Notes: generated by a model not told the origin, from the sequence alone. A stretch of DNA of 64,000 nucleotides from Zygnema cylindricum (GCA_037447655.1 JBBHKE010001101.1:64001-128000), one strand, 5' to 3'. Positions 35,601 through 47,025 are shown, counted from the stretch's first letter. Translations and numbers: made by a program.

Positions 35601-36704
35601 CGGCAGTGGAACAGAAAGTTAGATGAGTTTTTGACAGGGTTAGGATTTACTAGAATTAGCTTTTATCATTCAGTATATGTGATGTCTGGTGATAATCTTA
35701 ATGAGGTGATATTCATTGTTGTGTATGTTGATGATCTGTTACAAATCAGTAGGAAAAAAGATAGAATTGATAGAGTTAAACACGCAATTAATTCATAATT
35801 TGAAATGAAGGATTTGGGTGAGGCAAAATATATTCTTGGAATACAAGTACAAAAAGATAGAGAAAAGAAAATCATTGAGCTAACTCAAAAAGAAGCAATA
35901 GGAAAAATGTTGGAAAAATTTGGCTTGGTTGATGTCAAAGGTTGTGCAACTCCTATGGAGTATAAGCCGAAACTTGAAGGAATGGACAATGAGTTTGGAG
36001 TCATAATAGATGAGGAACTTAGTGCAGAAGAGCAAAATATTATGTCTCAAGTACCCTACAGACAAGTAGTAGGAAGTCTAATTTACTTCATGAATTGCAC
36101 TAGGCCCGATATAGCTGCAACTGTTGATGTTTTAAGCATAAGTCTACAAAATCCACGAAAGAGAGACTAAGAGGCAGCAAAAAGGGTCTTAAGATATCTT
36201 ATTGGGACCAGAAATCTTTAGCTTACTTTGGGAGGGGACAAGGTTAACATTGACACTTGGAGTGATGCTAGCTATGGTGATGTGCCTAATATGAAATCTA
36301 CAACTGCGTATGTCATTCAGAAGTGGAACTTGTAGTTGGAGTAGTAAACTTCAAAAAGTCACGGCTCAATCTACGATGGAAGCCGAATACATGGTTGCGA
36401 GCGCAGCCTTAAAATAGTTTTTCCGATTAAGGCATTTCTTCAAGAATTGGGTTTTACACAACACGGGACACATATAATGTGGTGCAAAAATCAGGCAGCC
36501 ATTTCTGTGGCTACAAACCTAAGTCACCATTTTAAAAGTAAGCATATGGACGTTCCGCTACATTTGGTACGAGAAAAAGTATTTGCAAGTGTGGTCAAAC
36601 TTTGCTATTTGCCTGATGAGAAAATGGTTGCACACATGTTGACAAAAGCCCTTCCAGCTCCTAAGTTGGAATACTGCAGAAAACCATGTGGTCTAAGTGA
36701 GTAA
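32624..36704 (+). pseudogene. Gag-Pol of D (many stops)
   Basis: Gag: QQVMGPPPKLPFFDGTDYLY, a stop, then EDMLSSYFEERDLS; capsid MLLMRTLPDEYKGAMDRL; zinc knuckle near 33280 (CYYCDE, stop, GHDFRIC). The protease frame 33445-34209 has WIMDSGASAHMCRN and then pre-integrase LWHKRLRHVNNDRLEKM and CDGCEMGKIHKL. Integrase (34200-34640) is frameshifted (SDNGGEYIS). RT (35235-36170) shows GSKWVFKLKLNLDN, QMDIKTAFLHGDLDE, YGLKQAPRQW and YVDDLLQI. RNase H (36170-36704) shows WSDASYGD, STMEAEYM and CKNQAAISVATN, ending CGLSE. It is broken by at least ten stops or shifts. Closest to C in the window. Confidence 0.9.
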
Positions 36705-36726
36705 GTCTTCTGAATGTTAAGGGGAG

Positions 36727-37523
36727 TATTGAAAAGTAAGCTTTAATAAGTCTTATAAATTAAAGTCTAGGACTTAGAATGTTTTTGGACCACCAACTAT
36801 TCAATATTAGCTATATTTGGTGTGGATTTTTTAGTATCTCCTCGAGTAATTATCTTTAAGTAAGCTTTAATAAGTCTTAGAAATTAAAGTCTAGGACTTA
36901 GAATGTTTTTGGACCACCAACTATTCAATATTAGCTATATTTGGTGTGGATTTTTTAGTATCTCCTCGAGTAATTATCTTTGAGTAAATTAGTGTGTACA
37001 GTCGCCTATGAATGTAGACGTGATAAATATCTCACGGATATTTAGGGTGTAGATATTGCTACTAGACAATTCTGGTCTAAGTACTTAAATTTTTGTTAGT
37101 AGATTTTTAGGTGAACCTTGTACATACGTTTTAAATGTTTTCTAGATCTTTTGAGTATTTAGTTCAATTAGGAACAATAAGTTTGATATAGAATGTACAT
37201 TCTACACAGAGTTAAGGAAATGAGAGCACTAAGTGCACTTTAAGTTGTTTTATTTTTTATTGTCCTTGATTTGACTGTGGTATATGTTTGTCTTGTTAAA
37301 AGACCTCTTTCATTTGGAGTTACATATCTTACATTATAGATCTAGTCTACTAAGCATTTCTCTTTGGGTTTGCTTCTTCTATCATGTCTACTGGTGGCTT
37401 AGTCCTTGCGGGCGCAAGTGCTCCTCGCGCACCTGCTGTTGGGACGAATATACCAGCTGGTGCGAGTGAGACGCCGAGTGCTAGTGGATCACAATCAAGT
37501 TTGAGTGCCCATGACCTTCAACA
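36727..37523 (+). repeat. 3' LTR of D with ~124-bp tandem duplication
   Basis: 797 bp. Units starting AAGCTTTAATAAGTCTTA at 36738 and 36862 are near-identical; the 5' LTR has one unit. This accounts for the 125-bp length difference. Confidence 0.92.
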
Positions 37524-37528
37524 CAATC

Positions 37529-38774
37529 CCCATGCTCTATCTCTACAGTAGGGATCTTTCTCATTTTGGTCAAAACAATGGTTTTTCTCTACACATATGC
37601 ATATAGGCTCCTGAATCAATTATCCATCATTCTTTCAGGAGCTTCTCTTACTCCACGGAAAGCACACTTTTGCCTCTTTGGAATCTCTAGCTCACCTTTC
37701 ACCTTTGGCTCCTCGTTGAGGAGAAGTTTTCCATCATCCTTAATCAAAATCCTCTCCCATGAATTGTATTGTCACAAATGCCTTCTTCTTTCTTGCGGCT
37801 GATTTTTGGATCCGCCCCTCCTTCAATCTCAGCTCAGTCGGTTTAGTACACTCCGCCATTTATTTTCCTTGCTTCTTACAAAAGTGACAAATGCCCTTCC
37901 GAGGCCTTAATTCAAATCTGTCCCATTTGTTTCCTCTTCCTCCTCCAACAAAGTTTCCGTAAGGTTTCTTGCAATCCTTATCCCCGAGTTAGTTCCAGCA
38001 GCCAATGCTTGAATCCTCTTCCTCCTCTCCGAATCACAATTGTGATTCCCCCAACCGAAATCATCCCCACAATGGATTACTAGATCCATCGATAATCAGG
38101 CAAATCTTGAACCCTATTAACAATGTTTACATAATCATCTAGGAGTTTTATCAAAATAGTATTCACCTTTTTTTTCTCGATCTCCATTTTTTCAACACTC
38201 TCCAACTCCATAAATAACGCGAGCAAGTCATTACAAAAGTCTAACATCTTTCCTCGTTTGTACACATATGCTTGTACCTTCTGACATGTTAGCTTCCGCT
38301 ACTGAATTGTACCACTCTTGTAAATGTTGACAAGAGACTTCGACAACTCGTAAGCCCTGTCCACATGAAGATGAGGTGTAGAAACAGGTTGAGTGAGACT
38401 CCGAGAATAAAATGAGTCGCCACGGTGATGTTGAAATCCCAGGTTTCAATATCATTTGCCTCGGTTTTTTGAACATCTACTACCGAAACTGATCCAGTAG
38501 CCATCAATGTCAGTTTTTTTTCCCCTTCTGCTTCTTTTTGTCCGACACGATGCTTTCCCTAATATCCTCTACAACCTCTGCCTCCACAGATCCTCCAGTG
38601 AATTGAGATCCTCCAAACCGTGGTGGAACTCCGAACTTTGCAGGTTGCTGACGCACACGACCACTAACGATGCCCAATAGGCGTTTTTCAAACAATGCAC
38701 CCCTTATCATGGTTTCCCAATACATAAACCCTGTTCCATAGAAAATGGGCATTCTAGAGGGTGGGCCGATAACC
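37529..38774 (-). pseudogene. Gag of A3 (decayed)
   Basis: It is read from the PBS (38774) downwards: VIGPPSRMPIFYGTGFMYWE, capsid (RGALFEKRLLGIVSGRV), then frameshifted parts (MLDFCNDLLALFMELESVEK, KKVNTILIKLLDDYVNIVNRV). A Gly/Arg region and decayed zinc knuckle lie near 37900, and protease lead-in RKIPTVEIEHGD reaches D at 37528. The usual Gag ATG in the LTR is ATC here (ATCGAGGTCAC). At least five frame breaks. Confidence 0.85.
38760..38774 (-). other. Primer-binding site of A3
   Basis: Minus strand GGTTATCGGCCCACC, one mismatch to the tRNA-iMet anticodon-arm complement, abutting the LTR at 38775. Confidence 0.8.
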
Positions 38775-39738
38775 TTTAACTCTGTGACCTCGATTAGTCC
38801 ACAGAATGTCTAGCTTATATGAAGCCTCTAGGATAATATTTGCACATTTGACTTTGCCGATAAATAAGTGCCACCATGGCACGCAAAAACTCTGACCAAT
38901 TATACCTCTCTGTAGACTAGACTTCTCTAAGTTTGCAGCCAAACGAATCGTTGAATTTGCTCCCATGAGCATTAAGTTATGGTTGGCCAAAGATGTTCTA
39001 TAAATACAAATGCACTCTGGGAGAGAGAGGCGGCTACCTAAATTTTGTCTATGTCCTAAGCTCCCTCTTTGAACCTACTACTAGTGTTCCTAGAAAACCA
39101 AAAGACTGTAAAATACAAGAGAGTACAAGTACCGCTGTACTTCTTCAATAGCCATATTACGGCATGGCTGTTCCAATAACGTGTGTTAGTTTTTGAGCTA
39201 TAGTTGCTCCCTCGTAATAACTGATGTCCAATCATAACTCGCAACGTGTCGTTTGCCGACATTGGCTTGCAAAACGCCAAATGTCTACCCCTGATTTTTG
39301 GCCCCTCTACGAGCGGTTGATCGCGAATGATGTTTGATTTCGTCCGTTGAAAATAAATGTCGTTTTGTTTATTTCGTGCGGTCCAGTTTTTCGTGCTGTC
39401 CTACACGTTTCATGTTCATCTCGTTCCGTAAGCTATTAATTGAAATGTGTCGCCCCGTCACTATTTAAATATTTATCCCATCCCATATACGTAACGCTTC
39501 ATCAACACCTACTGGATAAAGCGGAAGGCTAATCCAAACGGCAGATATCGAAGAGGTCATACACTCAAATCCTCTCCCAAGCGGTCTATCTTTTGTAAGG
39601 GTTGTGTCTTCTGCCTATCTTCTTATTTGCCTGAGGCAGCTTTGGTTGCCTGCCAGTTCTCACTGACAACCTCAAGTATGAGAGTTGTAAAATGGCAATA
39701 GACTAACTAGATAGAATACAAAATACCCTTTTTGAACA
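38775..39738 (-). repeat. 5' LTR of A3
   Basis: 964 bp; on the minus strand TGTTCAAAAAGGGTATTTTG ... GAGGTCACAGAGTTAAA, followed by the PBS. TSD copy GCCAC at 39739-39743. Confidence 0.9.
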
Positions 39739-41148
39739 GCCACACCTCATCTCAATGTAGAGAGAGCCTCCGATTAGTGGGAGGCACTCGATTACATTTA
39801 CATAAGTGGCACAATTCAGAAACAGAAACTTGCCGATCAGAAAATTTAAGCATTTATTCACAAAAGAGAGAAAATGCTTGACTTTTGTAATGAATAAGCC
39901 GTCCTATTTGTGGAATTTGGGAGTGTCGTGAAGGTGAAATTTGAAAAGGAGAAGGTGGATACCTTGTTGATGAAGCTTCCTGAGGAGTATGACAATAATG
40001 TCAATAGAGTTCAAGATCTATCGGAGAGCCGATGGATTTGGAATACAGTGGTGGAATGATCTTGGTTAGAGAGAATACCATTAAGCTTTGAAGCAGAGGA
40101 AAGATTGGTCAAGCCTTGGCCGCCGGAACAAATTGGAGAGATCAAGAGAACAAGAAACCATATGGAAGTTTTAGTGGAGGAGGAAAAGGAGTCCAACCGG
40201 ATGGATCTAGACCTCGGCCACCAAAAGAAATTTGCCATTTTTGCAAAAAGCCATGTTGTTATATCGCAGAGTGCACCAAGTTGACCAAACTGAGGCTTAA
40301 GGAGAACAATCCCAGTGTATCTTGTGGAAAGAAGAAGGCACTCGTAACCATGCTGGTAAAAGAGGAGATCTCCGACGAAGAAAAAAAAGAGTTTCTTCTC
40401 AACGAAAACTTGGAGGAAAAAGAAATACCAAGAAGGCACAAATGTGCAATCGGAGCTATCCTAGAGCTCCGGAGGAAGGTTTGATCATAGACTCGGGTGC
40501 CTCAATGTATATGTGTCGTCGAAAGCAATTATTTACGGAGCTGAGAAAGATTCCCACTGTCGAGATAGGGTATGGGGATAGGAGAGTAGTAAATGCATAT
40601 CTTTTGGGATCACTAGATATAAAATTACTAATTGAGGGTTAGACATCTATAGTTACATTCTCAGATAATTTCTAAATACCTCAGTTAAGCAAGAATCTCA
40701 TCTCTACCTCTGTTCTAGATGACAAAGATTTTGAGACTTACACTAGGAAGGGAACTTTCACAACAAAGTATGATGATGAGATCTATTTCACTGCTGAAAA
40801 AGGTAGCCAACGAATATTTAGGCTTAACTTGAGCAATGAAAAGAAGAAAGCTTATTATGTTGGTGTCCCCGAGATAATGATATGGCATAAGCAGCTGGGG
40901 CATGTGAATTTGGACAAATTGAGGGAAATCAAAAAGCTGGGTTTAGTGGAAGAGATTCACTTTGGGATAGTGAACTGATGGATGATTGTAGTGATTGTGC
41001 ACAAGGTAAGGCTCACACATTACCCTTCCCCAAAATCGCCACTTATAAAAGGGAAAGGGTACTAGATCTAAACACACTAACATCTAGGGACCTGTTAGAG
41101 TACCTTCGGTAGGAGGGAAAAGATATATGTTAATTATAACTGATGAGT

Positions 41149-41494
41149 GGTCTTAATATTCCAGAGTTTACTTTCTTTAAAAACAAGTCTGAAGCACCTC
41201 GTTACTTTAAAAAATATAAAGCATGGAGTGAGAAGTTGCATGGAACCCCTATTAAAGAATCTATGGACATAATAAGGGGGAATACACATCTCACCAGTTT
41301 GAGGTGTTTTTGAGAGATCATGGTCTTAATATTCCAGAGTTTACTTTTCTTAAAAACAAGTCTGAAGCACCTCTTTAATTTAAAAAATATAAATTATGGA
41401 GTGAGAAGTTGCATGGAACCCCTATTAAAAGAATCTAAAGACATAATAAAAGGGAATACACATCTCACCAGTTTGAGGTGTTTTTGAGAGATCA
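41149..41494. repeat. 173-bp tandem duplication in A2 integrase
   Basis: TCTTAATATTCCAGAGTTTAC recurs 173 bp later and the copies stay near-identical to ...TTTTTGAGAGATCATGG. The unit repeats the HFKKYKAWSEKLH-like and Asp-region coding, so it cannot encode a working integrase. Confidence 0.9.
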
Positions 41495-43267
41495 TGGAGT
41501 GCAACATCAAAAGAGTGTCCTTGATAACCCAGAGCAAAATTGTGTAGCTGAAATACTTAATTGATCTCTAGGTGATAGTGCCCAAAGCATGCTCACAGAT
41601 AAAGAAATAGGAAAACGCTTTTGGGCCGAGCTATAAATTATGCAAATTATATCAAAAATATAGTTTTTACTTTGGCTATAAAAAGGGAAACACCTTATGA
41701 GAGATGGGTTAGAAGGAAGCCGGATGTATCTCATCTAAAAGTATTTAGGAGTCAAGTGTACAGTCAAAATTCTAACCGAAAGGATTAGAAGCTAGAAGCC
41801 AAGGGAAAGCCAAGATATCTAGTGGGATATGATAAGGATGTTAACGAATATCAAGCTATGATCTCGAAGAAAAAATATTATGATGGTTAAGCATCTTGGT
41901 CTCATAGATGAAGGAAAGTCAAAAGATCCCTTCAAATATTCTAAGACAATCAAAATTAGATTTGACTCAGAGAGTGAGTAAGAGTGAGAATTCTCTGAAA
42001 AAAATGTCAATCATCAGACAATCGCAGCTTCAAAAGAAAAACAAGCCGAGGATAAGACACCTATGAATGTGCAAGCTCCAATCCAGTTCGAGGACATGGA
42101 GGAAGAGGAGCCAGCTCCCATGGTCACAAGAGCAGATGAAGTGGTTCAGAAGAACCTGATTTTACCATCTATTCCAGCTTCTGAGTTTGAGGGAGGAGGT
42201 AGGAGCAACAAAAGGTTGCAAGAAAAACATGAAGTTCACAAGGTAACAAAACTTTCACATCCTGATAAGCCTTCGACTTACTACGAGGTAGTGAAAAGTC
42301 TATAAAAAGACAGATGGATTAGAGCCATTAATGATAGAATGGCTTCCATTACGGAAGCTAATACTTGGGAATAAGTGGACTCTCCTCCAAACAAAAAGTT
42401 GATTGGGTGTAAATGGGTGTTTAAAATGAAATTGAATCCAGATAACACCATTTAGAGGTATAGAGCCTGATTAGTAGCAAAAGGTTTTACCCAAAAAGAG
42501 GGAATTCACTATGAAAAGAGCTTTGCACCAATTGTACGCTTTCCCTCCGTAAGGATTCTCCTCAGTCTAGCATCAGTGGAATACATGCAAATTCATCAGA
42601 TGGATATCAAAACTACCTTCCTCAATGTTGAACTAAAAGAAGAAATTTTTATAAAACAGCAAGAAGGCATTGTGGAGAAAGGAGAGGAGAGTAAAGTTTG
42701 CAGACTTATTAAATCTCTGTATGGGCTTAAACATGCACTTTGACAATGGAACAAGAAACTGGATGAATTCCTTATCAATCTGGGTTATGTTAGAATCAGC
42801 TTTGACCACTATATTTATATGTTTCAGGATGAAAGGTGGGTAATTTTTATTGCCATCTATGTAGATGATATGCTAGTATTGAGTAAGTCTATTGAAAAGA
42901 TCAATAAGCTAAAGAAATATTTAAGAAGCACATTTGACACGAAATATTTAGGGGAGGCAAGATATATTCTAGGAATTAAAATAAAAAATAATATAGAGAA
43001 AAGAGTAATCAAAATAATGTAGAGCAAAATAGTAATCATGTTAACTCAGAAAGAGGCGATTGGAAATATGTTAGAAAATTTTCAGATGGATAACGCAAAG
43101 ATTTGTACCACTCCCATCTACTTGAAGAAAGTGAGTGATGCGAGTGTAGAATGAGGTGTGATCATTTTTGATGAAGAAATGAGCTCTGAAAAAAAACAAT
43201 TCATAAAGTTAATTCCTTATGACAGGTCGTTGGAAGTCTGATTTATTTCATGAATTTTACCAAGCTC

Positions 43268-44329
43268 TGTTGGTTTTTGGAAACCTTTAGTCCTCTCTAT
43301 ATCACATTGCTATGCTGCCATGCTGCGCTGGTCACACCGCAGACATAGCAGCATGTATGAAAAAGATATTGTGCTGCCATGCTGCGCTGGTCACATCGCA
43401 GGCATAGCAGCTTGCATACTAAGTACTAAGAGTATTGAACGTAAGGAATTGGACTTCAAATGACGCAAAGAAACATAGACGAAAGTGTTGAATGTGTTGG
43501 AGAAATGGACGGCGGATCGCGAAGCCATCCGATGATTAACATTCGAAATGATTTAAATTGTACGTCGGCCGTACGAAACATAATGCGGCGGTCAACATGT
43601 GATGAATTGGACGCCACCGGAGCTACGGACGGCAACGTTGTCAGTTTGGTGAGGGACGCGAAATCGCGTCCATCACATGATATTTATTTTGGACAGTCCT
43701 GATTTGTTTGACGGAATTCGTACGACGTGTAAATATTTAACAATGTTTTGTCCTGTGTTTTTAATTATTAGTGTAGATCTTAGGTACACTCACATTAATA
43801 GAGGTAGTTGATTGATTAATAACCGCTGGTATGCCTCCGTACAGTTAGTAGTAAGCTGTAGTGTATATTTGTAGGACTTAGTCATTTCTAGACTTAGGAA
43901 CTTTTTGGACAGAAACTGTTTCTACTCCTTTTTGGGAATTTCATCTGAGAATTGCTCTCAAGTTTATTGGCAGAATTATCCGAAATATTGCATGTGTGTT
44001 CCTCCTTGTGTGGGAAATATTGTGGCGAATTTGCAGACCTATTGTGTGTCTGGTTTGCTTCGGGCTTCATTGTGAAGTTGGTCATATTTATCAAAGTTCT
44101 GGCAGGCTGTTTTTCTGCAACTTTGACTGAGTGTTGTGATTATTCGGTTTGGTATTATTGTATAAAATTTGGTGGGAATACTAAGTGGACTAGGAAATAT
44201 CTGGTTGAGTAGTCTCAGCTTGGTTTGGTAATTCTGTATAATTCTGAGTGGAATCAAAGGAGGATGTTTTGGGGTAGTCTGTGGTGCTTCCGAGGGTACA
44301 TTCATGGCTGAAAAGGGCTATGAACAACA
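43268..44329 (+). mobile_element. Solo LTR, B/C-like, TSD AGCTC/AGCTG
   Basis: 1062 bp, TGTTGGTTTTTGGAAACC ... TATGAACAACA, between the RT and RNase H of A2. Flanks AGCTC (43263-43267) and AGCTG (44330-44334) differ at one base. The start resembles C; the body and tail (GGTATGCCTCCGTACA; ATGGCTGAAAAGGGC) resemble B. A tandem GCTGCCATGCTGCGCTGGTC motif lies at about 43310-43410. It ends with the Gag leader MAEKGYEQ. Confidence 0.92.
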
Positions 44330-44961
44330 AGCTGTACATATTTGGAGCAGTTGGGGTACTTAGTAGGAGTCTTGATGATCCTAAGAAGAAAGATTGGGAG
44401 GCAGCCAAGAGCGTCATGAGATATATGATGAGAACCATAGATCTTTGGTTACATGTGGGAGTGGAGAATACTGACATCACCACTTAGATTGATGCCACCT
44501 ATGGGGCTGCTCCTATGAGCAAGTGTACATCTGGATATGTTGTGTATGTCAGGAATGGTGCTTGCTGTTGAAGCAGTAAGCAACAAAAGGTGGTTGCTTA
44601 GTCCACTATGGAGGTTGAGTACATGGCCTATTGTTCTGCTGTCAAAGAGCTCATGTGGATGAAGTCTCTCTTGCAAAAACTTGGGTTCATGAAGGTTGGT
44701 GTTAAAAAAGTGTTCCGTGATAACCAAGCTGCCATTGATATTGCACCTAATCCAAAACACAATTTCAAAGCTAAACATATAGATATAAGATTGAGCTTTG
44801 TGAGAGAAAAAGTTGAAAAAACAAAATTGTGAGTTTGGAATATAAAAATGATGGGGAAATGGTGGCAGATATGATGACAAAGCTAGTCCAATCTCCTACA
44901 CTAAAATTTTGTAGAGAACAGTGTGGACTGAAAGAAAAGAATGATTAGAAAATAAGAGAAG

Positions 44962-45969
44962 CGTTGAAATTTTAGGATTAATTGTATTTTCTATGTCAGA
45001 ATGTAGCAAACCAAAATGGTCTTATTTTGCTAGTCAGGCTCTACCGTTTTTGTCTCTCTCGTCCCCATAGTTTAGTAGTCACTAAAGGCTAGTGAGAGAG
45101 AGGTAGAGCCATGGCTGCCTGAATAGCTAGGAGATAGGGGAATCAGTTGTTAGCCAAAAGCTGACGTACCAAAGATTTGATCCTTGTCCCTTCAGACCAC
45201 CAGATTAGCCAATCGGCGTATCCGATAGAATATGTATCTGGTGCTAGAATATATAGGGTTTGATAGCTATTTAACTAGACACTAGTAGACTAAGCCGATT
45301 TATGAAATTATAAGACTGTAACATAAATTCAGTCAGATATTTTGGAAGGCGCACGGATAGCACGAAATTCACTAGTGCGGGCATTTAATTTCAACGGCGC
45401 GAATTAAAAGCCGGTTAACAACGGACAGCTCTCCTCCAAACCGCCATCGCCGAATGGTCGCCTTGGCCGTTTTTTTTTGTCACATTACCAAATACCATGT
45501 GGCGACCTATCAGTAGTTTGTAGAATTCACGGGAAACACGGAGACAAGTTTTGAGGTGACAAACGTCCCCCCCATGGCCATATTGTATAGTGGCCGTACA
45601 GAAAGTACATTGGTTATAGTACCTTCCTATACTATACAGTCATTTGATTGGTTTCCTACGTTAGCACTAGGGGGTTTGGAGAAGGGTTTAAGACTTAGAG
45701 TTTTTGGTAGATAGGCGCCTCTCTCCCAAAGAGCTTGTGTAAAAACTAGCATCTTTGCCACTTGCTAATTTAATCGCCTGGCTCAACGTTTTCAGCAATT
45801 CTTTTAGCATTGGACTCAGCGGAGTCCTACTTTCACAGGGTAGAAGGGAGTCAAAGTCTTTGCCTGCCAGGGTGGCAATTGTTATGTGGGAAAGAGAGGC
45901 ATTAGAATTATCTTAGAACCTTCAAGTAAGTTGCATATTTTGTGGACCAATAGAGGTCAAAGAATTACA
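44962..45969 (+). repeat. 3' LTR of A2
   Basis: 1008 bp; preceded by purine tract AAAATAAGAGAAG; starts CGTTGAAATTTTAGG (TG changed to CG) and ends GAGGTCAAAGAATTACA. Confidence 0.9.
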
Positions 45970-46983
45970 CCTTCTTGTTGCCTCCGCCGCTACCACCACC
46001 TCTCGGGCCACCTCTACCACCCCCTCTTCCATCGGCGTAATTAAGATTCGAGGTTTCAGAAGTAGTATAGTTAAGAACTCATACTCTTCCACTTGAACAA
46101 GCCGTTGGAGTTCCCTTCGACATTTTGATAAAATTGACGTTAAATCTGAAGGTGTTATCCTCCTTCGCTCGTAAAATAGCTTTAAGATACGAAAGCTTTT
46201 CCAGTAAGGCATTAAGAAAAACACTTAAGTTATCCGCATCCAAGATTACTCGGCCATTGTTGATTAATTGGTCGAGTATAATATTGAAGCGCTTCACTAC
46301 ATCGTCCATCAATTCATTTGACTTAATTTTAAAATTCATAAAGTCGGTATAAACATATTTACCATTGTACTCAACGCCTTTCTCATATTTCTCCGCAAGT
46401 GCTTGCTAACACCCACGGGGCCGTGTCGTGAGCGAGGAAGTGATCAAGCACGGAAAAAGTGCAATTTTTCATCAAACTGGTTGTTGCCGCAATATCTTTT
46501 ATCCGCCATTGGGCACGCGCCTTGCTCTCGATTCTCATTTTCTCCTTTCCGTTGACAATCCTCTAAAGTTTCTTGAGAATTAGTTGGCCTGAATGAATTT
46601 TTTCCAAACGACATAATTGGTGCTATTAAAGGCCACGGATTTCCCGACACGGTCCAATTTTCTTCGTTTTCCAATCCTTCGCCAAAATCAGACTCTTCTT
46701 CTTCTATCTTCGCCTTTTCCTTCCTAATCCTCTCTTTTCTCTCACTCTCATTAGCTCCTCCAATGAATGGATCGGTAGCCGAAAAGGAAGTGTTTTCTTT
46801 GTTCTCACTTGGTTGAGTTTGAAAATGGGAATCTACATATTCAATAAGTGTATCAATTATTTCCACGAATTTTCTTTCCGTATTTCATGTCTCCTCAAAT
46901 TGAGACCCCGAAAAACATAATTCTCTTGCTCTCTCCAAAGTCGACATGGGGGAAGGAGTATTTCGATTTTTCTTCCTCCCCAT
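45970..46983 (-). pseudogene. Gag of E, N-terminal and capsid part
   Basis: ATG at 46983 (MGRKKNRNTPSPMSTLERAR), one stop at the end of SQFEET, then EIIDTLIEYVDSH. The frame later holds YTDFMNFKIKSNELMDDVVK and RFNIILDQLINNG with the usual copia capsid spacing to LNALLEKL. It ends with a Gly/Arg-rich RGGGRGGPRGGGSGGGNKK at the A2 insertion and continues at 20728. Two or three frame breaks. No similarity to the Gags of A-D beyond the capsid pattern. Confidence 0.82.
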
Positions 46984-47012
46984 GCGCACTCTCTCTAACT
47001 CCGAAGCACTAA

Positions 47013-47023
47013 CTCTGATACCA
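47013..47023 (-). other. Conventional tRNA-iMet PBS of E
   Basis: The minus strand reads TGGTATCAGAG, two bases after the LTR end CCAACA. This is the usual plant copia PBS, complementary to the 3' end of initiator tRNA-Met. Confidence 0.93.
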
Positions 47024-47025
47024 AT

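Larger units (their letters stand above)
31952..37523 (+). mobile_element. Complete copia element D, TSD CTATC/CAATC, LTRs starting TA
   Basis: 5572 bp inside A3. 5' LTR 31952-32623, PBS 32624-32638, gag-pol to 36704, purine tract TTAAGGGGAG, 3' LTR 36727-37523. Flanks CTATC (31947-31951) and CAATC (37524-37528) agree at four of five positions. Both LTRs begin TATTGAAAAG instead of TGTTG and end CAACA. Coding region has many stops, more than in C. Confidence 0.92.
22140..39738 (-). mobile_element. Copia element A3 (family A), TSD GCCAC, hosting C and D
   Basis: Minus-strand element with exact 5-bp TSD GCCAC at 22135-22139 and 39739-39743. 5' LTR 38775-39738, PBS 38760-38774, gag 38774-37529, protease sliver 31951-31835, pol 26094-23134, 3' LTR 23119-22140. 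Without C and D it would be about 6.3 kb, a normal copia size. The rejoined protease region (RKIPTVEIEHGD then RRIVTTNLVGFVDLKVL) matches the equivalent A2 sequence (RKIPTVEIGYGDRRVVNAYLLGS). Confidence 0.93.
39744..44944 (+). pseudogene. Gag-Pol of A2 downstream of A3 (heavily broken)
   Basis: Gag C-terminal part (VDTLLMKLPEEYDNNVNRVQDL; zinc knuckle CHFCKKPCCYIAEC, in which the GH pair is CC), protease LIIDSGASMYMCRRK, and pre-integrase from 40720. Integrase (41080-41800) includes a 173-bp tandem duplication. The linker (42063-42305) has SIPASEFEGGGRSNKRLQ. RT (42400-43260) shows IGCKWVF near 42410, IKTTFLNVELKEE and YVDDMLVL. A solo LTR then splits RT from RNase H (44341-44944: VGVLSRSLDDPKKKDWEAAK, STMEVEYMAYCSAVKEL, RDNQAAIDIAPNP). 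Stops occur throughout; this is among the most decayed copies. Confidence 0.87.
20729..45969 (+). mobile_element. Copia element A2 (family A), interrupted by A3 and a solo LTR
   Basis: Plus-strand element: 5' LTR 20729-21734, PBS, gag 21739-22139 and 39744-40480, protease to RNase H 40484-44944, and 3' LTR 44962-45969. The two LTRs are 1006 and 1008 bp and share starts (TGTTGAAAT / CGTTGAAAT) and ends (AATTACA). It sits in E gag. The flanks (poly-T at 20724-20728, CCTTC at 45970-45974) no longer match as a TSD, perhaps because of the T-run. Integrase and RT carry many stops. Confidence 0.88.
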
